Source: Negativicutes bacterium
GTDB lineage: Bacteria > Bacillota_C > Negativicutes > Sporomusales_B > JARLHX01
Length of the DNA: 25,055 nt
Assembly: GCA_031292015.1 (NCBI GenBank)
Contig: JARLHY010000084.1
Span: 1-25,055 of the forward strand
Direction of reading: 5' to 3'
The position numbers were made by a program, and so were the translations under genes. How positions within the stretch are numbered: the stretch's first letter is position 1; every line of letters starts with the position of its first letter. This document shows, one piece after another, positions 8,462-15,615 of the stretch. The notes beneath the pieces were generated by a model. It was not told the origin of the DNA. It ran no database searches and worked only from the letters and a program-made list of their open reading frames with translations.

Positions 8462-8543
8462 GCTTTCGGTGCAACGGTTCATAGGATTTGACTTCGCGCG
8501 CTTGATTTTCTTATCAGCGAGTCCAAACAGGCGAAACTTATAA

Positions 8544-10370
8544 TTACATTTGGGAATTCGCCGCCTCCGTTGCCGCGAAATCGTCAACTGCGTCCTTTTG
8601 ATGCGGTATATTAAAGTATGCTTCCAAAATTCTTCTGGCTACAGGAGCGGCACAGTCGGTGCCAAACCCGCCATGTTCCATGACGACGAACACCACGATC
8701 GTCGGCTGGTCAAACGGAGCATAACACACAAACAGGCCATCGTCAGCTCCCCGCGAGGTTTCCGCCGTACCGGTCTTACCGGCGATTGGAATGGGAAATC
8801 CCTGAAAAACATAGCCGGCGGTGCCTCCTGGCAGAGCAACTTCATGCAAAGCCTGACGGATCAGGTCGATGTTATTCTGAGAAATTTGCACTCGGCCCAC
8901 TTCTTCCGGCCTGAAGGTTTGGACGGTCTTACCGTCCGGCGCGACGACCCTGCTTACGACATACGGTCGGTAGCGAATCCCCCCGTTGGCCACTTCACTG
9001 TATAACACCGCTTCCTGCAGGGGCGTTACCAGGTTAAAGCCCTGACCGATAGCAGCGTCCAGGGTTTCCGACAAGTACCAGGGATCGTGATACGCCTTTT
9101 CCTTATACTCCCGGCTGGCAACCAGCCCGGCTGCTTCCCCCCGGAGATTGATGCCGGTGGGAGTTCCAAGGCCGTACGCCTGTGCGTATTTTGCCAAATT
9201 ATCGATGCCTACGCGTTCACCCATATGATAAAAATACACATCATCGGATTTGGCCAGCGCTGTTTCAAAATTGATCCAGCCAAAAGATTCCCCCATGGCA
9301 TTCTGTTTACCCATATAATTACCGCTGTCCAAGATCTTTTCCTCCGGGGTTACTTTCCCCAGTTCCAGTGCCGCCGTGCCGGTAACGACTTTAAATGTTG
9401 AGCCTGGCGGATATTCCCCTCCAGTGACCCGGTTTTCCATCGGATCCTGAGGATTATCATTGATTTTTTTCCAGTTTTTTTCCGAAATTCCGCCGTTAAA
9501 CAGATTAGGATCAAAGGTCGGGCGGCTCACCATCGCCAAAATCTCGCCGGTTTGGGGATTCATTGCGACAACGGCGCCGGCTTTCGCATCGGCAAATCCC
9601 ATGGTTTTCTGCACATAGGCAAGTTGTTCATCCATCGCTTTTTCGGCAACCTGCTGGATTTTGGCATCAATGGTCAACACCAGGCTATTGCCTAATACCG
9701 GCGCCTTTGTGCCTATTATTTTCACTGGGCGTCCATCAGAGTCGACTTCTTCTTCCGTGCCGCCGTCGACACCGCGGATCTGTTTGTCCCAGACCTGTTC
9801 AAGACCGAATTTACCGATGACGGCATTGTCTTTATAACCATCGGTCTTCATTGTCTCAAGTTCACTTTCACTGATGCCGCCGACATACCCGAAAAGATGA
9901 GCAGCCAAGCCCTTGTTAACATAATTCCGCACCGCCTGGACTTCCAAAACGACGCCCGGTAATTCACTGCGGTGTTCTTCAATTTTCGAGACAGCCTCCT
10001 GTCCAACATTATTTTGAATGCGTATCGGGTCCAGCGGACTGTCTTGTTGTTTAATTTTTTCCCGTATAGCATCGGCTTTCATCCCCAGATAATCTGCCAG
10101 GCGATTAATAGTATCATCCGATATTGGCCCGGAAATCGGCATCAATGACACGGTAAAGCCCGGCCGATTGGTGACAAGCGGCACCATGTTGCGGTCATAA
10201 AAAAAACCACGGGGAGCCATAAGCGGCATCATCCTGATTCGGTTGTTATCGGCTCTGATTTTGTAATCCGACCCGTGAACTATCTGTAAAAAGCCCAGCC
10301 GGCTGACGAGAACGAAAAATACGATGGCAATGATAACAGACAAGCCTTTGAGTCGCCGGTTCCAGTTCAT
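8544..10370 (-). CDS. mrdA: Penicillin-binding protein 2 (peptidoglycan DD-transpeptidase)
   Basis: This class B PBP cross-links peptidoglycan during lateral wall growth, working with a SEDS polymerase. The 608-aa protein has one N-terminal transmembrane helix (about residues 9-29), then the dimerization domain beginning RIRMMPLMAPRGFFYDRN. The transpeptidase domain follows: active-site serine in PPGSTFKVVTG, second motif in LAKSDDVYFYHMG, and KTGTAE near the C-terminus. MAPRGFFYDRN and the AAIGQGFNLVTPLQ block fit PBP2/MrdA rather than PBP3. The ATG at 10368-10370 has GGGAGG about 9 nt upstream. Usual partners mreBCD, minD and rodA are not adjacent; the divergent neighbour is a polysaccharide deacetylase, also a surface-carbohydrate gene. 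Confidence 0.93.
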   Translation of the reverse strand: MNWNRRLKGLSVIIAIVFFVLVSRLGFLQIVHGSDYKIRADNNRIRMMPLMAPRGFFYDRNMVPLVTNRPGFTVSLMPISGPISDDTINRLADYLGMKADAIREKIKQQDSPLDPIRIQNNVGQEAVSKIEEHRSELPGVVLEVQAVRNYVNKGLAAHLFGYVGGISESELETMKTDGYKDNAVIGKFGLEQVWDKQIRGVDGGTEEEVDSDGRPVKIIGTKAPVLGNSLVLTIDAKIQQVAEKAMDEQLAYVQKTMGFADAKAGAVVAMNPQTGEILAMVSRPTFDPNLFNGGISEKNWKKINDNPQDPMENRVTGGEYPPGSTFKVVTGTAALELGKVTPEEKILDSGNYMGKQNAMGESFGWINFETALAKSDDVYFYHMGERVGIDNLAKYAQAYGLGTPTGINLRGEAAGLVASREYKEKAYHDPWYLSETLDAAIGQGFNLVTPLQEAVLYSEVANGGIRYRPYVVSRVVAPDGKTVQTFRPEEVGRVQISQNNIDLIRQALHEVALPGGTAGYVFQGFPIPIAGKTGTAETSRGADDGLFVCYAPFDQPTIVVFVVMEHGGFGTDCAAPVARRILEAYFNIPHQKDAVDDFAATEAANSQM

Positions 10371-10460
10371 GCCGCACCGCCTCCCCTTTTATTGCAGAAT
10401 ATTCGACGCAGAATTCATGGCAGTTTACGGCATAATAAAGCTGTTACACACCGAAGCGGG

Positions 10461-11273
10461 GTGGCGGTACTGAAAGATCTCTTGCCTAAGAAGTTCCTGA
10501 CATGGCTATTTGCTCCAATCATCTTTTTGCTGGTCTTCGACTATCTGATCAGTCTGACTTATATTGGCGTACCGGTTCTGAATTATCACCTGTTAACCAA
10601 CCAAATCGTAAGTCCCCTCGCAATTACGCCGGATGATTTCAATGAGCAAATGGCTTATCTGTATTACAATGGTTATACCGCAATTTCCCCTGACCAATTA
10701 TCCGATTATATCCAGCTTAATAAGCCGTTACCAAAGAAAGTAGTCCTGATAACCTTTGATGATGGATACCGCGAAACATATACAGAGGCATATCCAATAC
10801 TGCAAAAGTATAATTTTACTGCCACCATCTTCGTAATAACCGATTATGTGGGAACCAACAGCCGTTATTTGGACTGGGACCAAGTAAGAGAAATGCACGA
10901 TAACGGCTTCACTATAGGCTCGCACACCCTCAACCACATATCGCTCGTCAATGCTTCAAATGAATATGCCGAATACCAATTGGTTCAATCCCGTCAAGCT
11001 ATAGAAGATCGGCTTAAAGTGCCGGTCGAATATTTCGCTTATCCTGAAGGGTTTTATAATCGAACAATTATTCAGTTGGTAAAAAAAGCCGGCTATAGAG
11101 CCGCATTTACGGTAAATTTCGGACGGGCAAAACAAAGCAGCAATCTATTTGCTTTAAACCGTATTCCAATTTTTAAATCCATTCATCCGATCTATAGTTT
11201 CATACTGCGCCTGCAGCTTACGCAACTTGTCATTGATATCAGCGAAGTCAGGAAAATTCTTAACAGCTGGTAG
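10461..11273 (+). CDS. Membrane-anchored polysaccharide deacetylase (NodB domain)
   Basis: NodB-fold (CE4) enzymes remove N-acetyl groups from peptidoglycan or exopolysaccharide using a divalent metal. A single hydrophobic segment (about LFAPIIFLLVFDYLISLTYI) near the N-terminus would anchor the protein with the catalytic domain outside. Motifs are VPVLNYHLL, LITFDDGYRETY (catalytic and metal Asp), IGSHTLNHISL (metal His) and FAYPEGFYNRT. The start is uncertain. I give the GTG at 10461 (270 aa), because the in-frame TTG at 10392 would leave only 21 bp to the divergent mrdA and has no ribosome site. The gene is AT-rich (sampled lines 35-45% GC against about 60% in neighbours), which may indicate a different origin. 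The substrate polymer cannot be told. Confidence 0.85.
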   Translation: MAVLKDLLPKKFLTWLFAPIIFLLVFDYLISLTYIGVPVLNYHLLTNQIVSPLAITPDDFNEQMAYLYYNGYTAISPDQLSDYIQLNKPLPKKVVLITFDDGYRETYTEAYPILQKYNFTATIFVITDYVGTNSRYLDWDQVREMHDNGFTIGSHTLNHISLVNASNEYAEYQLVQSRQAIEDRLKVPVEYFAYPEGFYNRTIIQLVKKAGYRAAFTVNFGRAKQSSNLFALNRIPIFKSIHPIYSFILRLQLTQLVIDISEVRKILNSW

Positions 11274-11434
11274 CACCAACAAAGGCTGTGAACCCACAGC
11301 AGCGATTATTGCCAATACTGGATAAAATACCAATGCTCACGTCTATTTCAAAGATGTGGTGTAATTATAATCGAACGGTATGACGAATTTGTGACAGGCA
11401 GCCCTGGCAGATTCTGGACCGGCGCAAGCCCCTT

Positions 11435-11475
11435 ACAACACAAACAGGCCCCGGTCAGGGGCCTGTTTGTGTTGT
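11435..11475. terminator. Bidirectional terminator hairpin
   Basis: A perfect 18-bp stem (11435-11452 with 11458-11475) encloses a 5-nt GGTCA loop. The outer arm is T/G-rich on the plus strand. It lies between the convergent deacetylase and DUF4127 genes, 160 nt and 55 nt from their stops, and can serve both. The rest of 11274-11530 holds only a small GCTGTG/CACAGC hairpin. Confidence 0.7.
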
Positions 11476-11530
11476 ATCACTTCTCTTCCACGAAACGGAA
11501 TCAAGATCGGCGCAATACATTGTTAAAAGG

Positions 11531-13105
11531 CTATTGGGAGACAGTGGCCGGGCTATTTTGTATCTCAGCTTCAAACATGCGGTTCCAGGGAAAGAAAACC
11601 TTGATGTTGTCTGTCGCAAAATCTTGAAGATTGGCGGCGGCAAAGGCTTGAATCTCCCGCTGGGTTTCTGCCGTGATTTTTGGCCTCATCTGATTCAGGT
11701 AAAAGTAGCTGCCCCCCGCCGGCGTCAGCACCTCAGCGGCGATCTTACCGCGGATATTCGCCTGATAAGCCCAGTCATCAAGCAGTCGCGTAACTAGCAA
11801 GCGGTTCTTGTCCGCCGGCGTCATTCCGGCAGCCAGCATTCCCTGGCTGATCGTATAACCGATGGTATTGCCGGCGGTATTCCAGCCTGATATGGCCGCC
11901 AGCCTGGGCAGCAAATGCCGGCGGTTCAGTTCCGTCATAAAGCCATTGTCGGCGCCATTGGAAAAAGCGATGTTGGCCACAGCCACCGGCGTGCCGCCGG
12001 CCAATTCAGCCCCGATACGGGCGGCAAAAGCGGCACTGGCCGGGCTTACCGCACCTTGATTGGTTGGACTGTTGGCTTCCAGCGTTTCGCCGTTTTCCGG
12101 CGTGTTGACCGCCAGTACCAGGTCTGGGCTAACCGGGTTATCCAGCATGATCCCGCCAGCGGCGGCTATCTGGCTGGGGATTGTCTGGCCGACTTCTTTG
12201 TCTTCATAAGTGGGAACGGTTTTGGGACCGGCACCGTCGGCGTAAATCACCCTCACGAATGGAATCCGCCAGTCCAGATTGTTGACGGCTCTGGTTATCA
12301 AGAGCATACCCAGTTGGTCAGCGCCAGGAAAAGAGGTGTACCGGCTTTCCGGGAGATCGCCGGCCACCTGACTCAGCAACCTGGACTCCTTATGGGACTG
12401 GGAGAAAGGCGAACAGTCGTCCCGGCCCAGGATAAGATAGTCAAAGGTGCCGTCCTTAGCGGCGCCGATCTGCCTCACGTCCATGTTGAAGTTTCTCTCA
12501 CGCCGGGCCATCCAGGCCGAAATTGCCGATTGCGGCACGGCTGCACCCAGTTTTTGCAGTTGGTCCTTTTCGCCCTGCGTCAGTGGCCCCATGTCGCGCT
12601 TGTCTTCCAGGGCCGTTATCTGGTAAATGGCGGGGCCGTATTTTTCGTAGTAATCCGGTTCGACACCGCCGGCGCTCATTTTCGGTGTCCTCATGATGGT
12701 GGCAAACACGTACACCGGGGCGAAGCGGTTCAACTCCTTGAGTTTTGAAAATTTCTCCATTCGCCTCTGCAGTATTTCGTTGGCATAGTCGTGCTCCCGC
12801 GAACCGACGAGGCTGCCGTACAGCATGGCATCGCCTGAGAGAACGACGGCGTCGGCTTCCTGAACATGGTCCAGAACCCAATCCCATAACCCATCTGGGT
12901 TTCCCAGACTTGTCCGGTTGCCCAGCAGACCGCTCGGCGGCGTAATTATTTTCATGCCAGCCGCGCGGGCGGTATCGACGACATATTCAAAGCTCACCGG
13001 ACGATCGTCGGCCGGAACAAAGAGAATTGTCCTGGGGTTGGCGTTTGCTGGTTGAGCAACAAGTATTGAGAGCAGCAAAACGACAAGCAAGGTGATTTTT
13101 TTCAT
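11531..13105 (-). CDS. DUF4127 family secreted protein
   Basis: The 524-aa protein begins with a clear signal peptide (MKKITLLVVLLLSILVAQPANA, cleavage after the second AxA) and so is exported. The mature part starts RTILFVPADDRPVSFEYV, the typical opening of DUF4127. It then has DAVVLSGDAMLYGSLVGSR, ATIMRTPKMSAGG, FDYLILGRDDCSPFSQSHKE, and a C-terminal NIAFSNGADNGF segment, all conserved-looking aspartate-rich loops that could bind a metal or sugar phosphate. No biochemical function is known to me. The ATG at 13103-13105 follows GGGAGGATATACC. It is a single-gene unit facing rqcH divergently. Family assignment is good; role unknown. Confidence 0.85.
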   Translation of the reverse strand: MKKITLLVVLLLSILVAQPANANPRTILFVPADDRPVSFEYVVDTARAAGMKIITPPSGLLGNRTSLGNPDGLWDWVLDHVQEADAVVLSGDAMLYGSLVGSREHDYANEILQRRMEKFSKLKELNRFAPVYVFATIMRTPKMSAGGVEPDYYEKYGPAIYQITALEDKRDMGPLTQGEKDQLQKLGAAVPQSAISAWMARRERNFNMDVRQIGAAKDGTFDYLILGRDDCSPFSQSHKESRLLSQVAGDLPESRYTSFPGADQLGMLLITRAVNNLDWRIPFVRVIYADGAGPKTVPTYEDKEVGQTIPSQIAAAGGIMLDNPVSPDLVLAVNTPENGETLEANSPTNQGAVSPASAAFAARIGAELAGGTPVAVANIAFSNGADNGFMTELNRRHLLPRLAAISGWNTAGNTIGYTISQGMLAAGMTPADKNRLLVTRLLDDWAYQANIRGKIAAEVLTPAGGSYFYLNQMRPKITAETQREIQAFAAANLQDFATDNIKVFFPWNRMFEAEIQNSPATVSQ

Positions 13106-13506
13106 GGTATATCCTCCCTTTGCAAATGATCAAGAAGGCGGCAGCAACCATTTCGGACACAAGTCTCGACTTGGCCGACCGGCTGATCTTAAGGTAAATA
13201 GTGTATCCTCAAATCAGGATTATTAATTCGACAATATGTTATGTTATTCGGCGCATCAGTCCTGTCTGCCTTCAAAAAGATTTTACCAGCAAAAAGAAAA
13301 AGCCACATGGTCAGCCCAGTGCGAAAACAAAAGCGACGAGTTGATAAAATAGAACAGAAAAAACGCAAAGAGTTGGAAAAGTATCCTGTTCATGCTAGAA
13401 TAAAGCCACTGATGCACCGCCAGAGTATTCATGCGATTTCACCCTTAATTATGGTTATAGTGTATGTGGTATTCTGGGTGCGAAATTCACCACGGGGGTC
13501 TTCACT
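13106..13506. other. 401-bp divergent intergenic region
   Basis: This AT-rich gap separates divergent DUF4127 and rqcH. Besides the plus-strand promoter at 13373-13401 and the ribosome sites of both genes I see no convincing gene, repeat or riboswitch. A lysine-rich 89-codon frame at 13241-13510 lacks a ribosome site and spans the promoter (see rejected items). Confidence 0.6.
13373..13401 (+). promoter_or_regulatory. Promoter of rqcH
   Basis: TTGGAA (13373-13378) and TAGAAT (13396-13401) are separated by 17 nt. The predicted start lies about 100 nt upstream of the rqcH ATG. Confidence 0.5.
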
Positions 13507-15273
13507 ATGAATCTGGACGGACTGTCACTGTCGCCGCTGGTCAGCGAGCTGAATGCCAAACTGGCCGGAGCGCGGGTTGATAAAATATTTCAGCCTGATA
13601 AATACACCCTGATCATTTGGCTGCGCCAGCCGGGGGAAACGCGTGCCCTGTTGGTATCAGCCAACCCTGAATACCCGCGAATCCACCTGTCTGAGAGTCT
13701 TCCGGAAAATCCTCTCACCGCCCCGGTTTTTTCCATGCTGCTGCGCAAGCATCTCGCCGATGGGCGGATCGCCAAAATCGAACAGCACGGCCTTGACCGA
13801 ATCGTCCGGCTGCACTTTGATGTCCGGGGTGAGCGCGGCCTGATTGTAACCAAACAGCTGATCGTCGAGATCATGGGAAAACACAGCAACATTATCCTGG
13901 TACAGGACGATGTCATCATTGACTCCATAAGACGGGTCGGCCCGGCGATGAGCCGGGTTCGTCAGGTGTTGCCCGGCCGGCCGTACTTTGCTCCCCCCGG
14001 CCAGGACCGGACCAGCCCTCTGACCATGCCGGCGACCGAATTCGCAGCTCGCATCCGCCATTACCCGAAAGCCCAGGCCGGACTGAACAAAGCCGTCATT
14101 GACTCCGCCATCGGCATCGGTCCTCTGACGGCACGGGAAATCGCCTGGCGGGCCGGACTGCCGGCCGACATCACCGTTGCGGGCCTTGATGATGCCGATA
14201 CCACGGCACTCGCCGACTCCATCACCGAAGTCATCAGCCCACTGAGCCACGGCACATGTGAGCCCACCGTGGTCATCAGTGTCGACGGCTCCCGCCTGCT
14301 GGGCATCGCCGCCTTCCCCCTCGAACACCTGGCCAGCGAGGAAAGCCGCCCTTTCCCCACTATGAGCGCCGCCGTCGAATTCGCCGCCGGTTTTCAGGGC
14401 AAACCCGACATTCCCGAAAAGACCCGGCTCCATAAGCTGCTGGCCGGAGAACTGGCCAAACTGGCCCGCAAGGAGGCGGCGCTGACCGAAGAACTCGCCA
14501 CCGCCGACCAGGCGGATACCTTGCGGTTTCAGGGCGACATCCTCATGGCTCATCTCAACACTCTTCCTGCAGGCGGTACCAGTGAGATCAACCTGCCCAA
14601 TCTCTACGCCGAAAACCCGGCTGAGGAAACTATCATCATCAGGCTTGACCCGCTGGCCTCAGGTCTCGCAAACGCCCAGCAGTACTATGCCAGATACAAC
14701 AAAATGAAGCGGGCTCAGGACTCCCTGGCCTCCCAGCTCAAGGCCTGCCGGGAGGAAGCGGATTATCTCGACAGCATCGCCGTCGCCCTGGAAAACGCCG
14801 GCACCTTCGATGAAATCGATGAAATCCGCCAGGAGCTTACCCTGGCCGGGTATCTCAAAGCAAGCGGCAAGCGGCGCCCCGCACCGCCGGCCGCTCCTCT
14901 GACGGCCCGGAGTCCCGACGGGCTCATTCTCCTGGTTGGCCGAAACAACCGCCAAAACGATCTGGTGACCTTCAAACAAGCCCAGCCTGACGACTTGTGG
15001 TTCCACACCAAAGAGATCCCCGGCTCCCATGTCATCCTTCGCTGCAGCGGAATCGAGCCCTCCGGCGAAGCGCTCCGCGCCGCGGCCATCCTGGCCGCCT
15101 ATCACAGCAAAGCCCGCCAGTCGGCCAGCGTACCTGTGGACTACACCCGGCGGCGCTATGTGAAAAAGCCCGCCGGCGCCAAACCCGGCTTCGTCATCTA
15201 CGACCGCCAGAAAACCATCTATGTCACCCCTGACGAGGCAACTGTCAAACAGCTGCTGGACAAAAAGAAATGA
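13507..15273 (+). CDS. rqcH: NFACT family ribosome quality control protein RqcH (FbpA/YloA)
   Basis: RqcH binds stalled 50S-peptidyl-tRNA complexes and recruits tRNA-Ala to add C-terminal alanine tails that mark the chain for proteolysis. Older annotations call it fibronectin-binding protein. The 588-aa protein starts MNLDGLSLSPLVSELNAKL. NFACT-N contains the DR pair in HGLDRIVRLHF and the EIMGKHSNIILV block. An HhH region follows (about 180-240). A coiled-coil middle holds the YYARYNKMKRAQDSL segment. NFACT-R has DLWFHTKEIPGSHVILR and YTRRRYVKKPAGAKPGFVIY near the end. GGGGGT precedes the ATG at 13507. The stop codon lies in the shared terminator stem. No partner rqcP is present here. Confidence 0.93.
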   Translation: MNLDGLSLSPLVSELNAKLAGARVDKIFQPDKYTLIIWLRQPGETRALLVSANPEYPRIHLSESLPENPLTAPVFSMLLRKHLADGRIAKIEQHGLDRIVRLHFDVRGERGLIVTKQLIVEIMGKHSNIILVQDDVIIDSIRRVGPAMSRVRQVLPGRPYFAPPGQDRTSPLTMPATEFAARIRHYPKAQAGLNKAVIDSAIGIGPLTAREIAWRAGLPADITVAGLDDADTTALADSITEVISPLSHGTCEPTVVISVDGSRLLGIAAFPLEHLASEESRPFPTMSAAVEFAAGFQGKPDIPEKTRLHKLLAGELAKLARKEAALTEELATADQADTLRFQGDILMAHLNTLPAGGTSEINLPNLYAENPAEETIIIRLDPLASGLANAQQYYARYNKMKRAQDSLASQLKACREEADYLDSIAVALENAGTFDEIDEIRQELTLAGYLKASGKRRPAPPAAPLTARSPDGLILLVGRNNRQNDLVTFKQAQPDDLWFHTKEIPGSHVILRCSGIEPSGEALRAAAILAAYHSKARQSASVPVDYTRRRYVKKPAGAKPGFVIYDRQKTIYVTPDEATVKQLLDKKK

Positions 15274-15305
15274 GGGATAAGCATAAGCTTATCCCTCATT
15301 TCTTT
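15271..15305. terminator. Shared bidirectional terminator containing both stop codons
   Basis: A perfect 12-bp stem pairs TGAGGGATAAGC (15271-15282) with GCTTATCCCTCA (15287-15298) around an ATAA loop. TTTCTTT follows on the plus strand and TTTCTTTTTG on the minus strand. The rqcH TGA is the first three bases of the left arm; the minus-strand STAS gene TAA (15289-15291) lies in the right arm. Confidence 0.9.
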
Positions 15306-15615
15306 CCAGTTGCTGCTCATTTTCAAAGAGCTTATCCAGCTTCGTCATCCGGAAGATTTCCCTGACTGTCCCTGTCAAACCCTCAACAGCGATTTTGCCG
15401 CCATGTCCCTGGACCGCCCGGTGCAGCGCAACCAGCATGCTGAGGCCCGAACTGTCGATATAGGCGACATTGCTGAAGTCGAAAAAAAACTTGAGCTTTC
15501 CCTGGTCAATCAGAGTCATTGCGGCCTCCCTGATGACTGCTGCTTCGTCGAAGTACAGCCTGACAGGCAATGCAATATTGACTGTACCGTCATTTTCATC
15601 AATTTTGTAATTCAT
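15289..15615 (-). CDS. STAS-domain anti-sigma factor antagonist (RsbV/SpoIIAA-like)
   Basis: Single STAS-domain proteins of this class bind an RsbW-type kinase when dephosphorylated, releasing its target, and are inactivated by serine phosphorylation. The 108-aa protein has the phospho-site motif NVAYIDSSGLSMLVAL (Ser55/Ser56) in the usual position after a beta-strand. The start ATG at 15613-15615 has GGAGGAG upstream. The gene overlaps the 3' end of the upstream phosphatase/kinase gene by 17 nt, so the two are translationally coupled and the STAS protein is almost certainly its substrate. No sigma factor or other target gene is adjacent. Confidence 0.9.
   Translation of the reverse strand: MNYKIDENDGTVNIALPVRLYFDEAAVIREAAMTLIDQGKLKFFFDFSNVAYIDSSGLSMLVALHRAVQGHGGKIAVEGLTGTVREIFRMTKLDKLFENEQQLERNEG

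Noticed and set aside
10417..10473. ATG with short frame (18 codons) before the deacetylase
   Set aside because: Out of frame with the deacetylase, no ribosome site and ends quickly; no sign of a frameshifted N-terminus.
13241..13510. 89-codon lysine-rich frame overlapping the rqcH ATG as ATGA
   Set aside because: No ribosome site at any in-frame start, the frame runs across the predicted rqcH promoter, and the lysine richness is expected from AT-rich sequence. The ATGA overlap alone is not enough.
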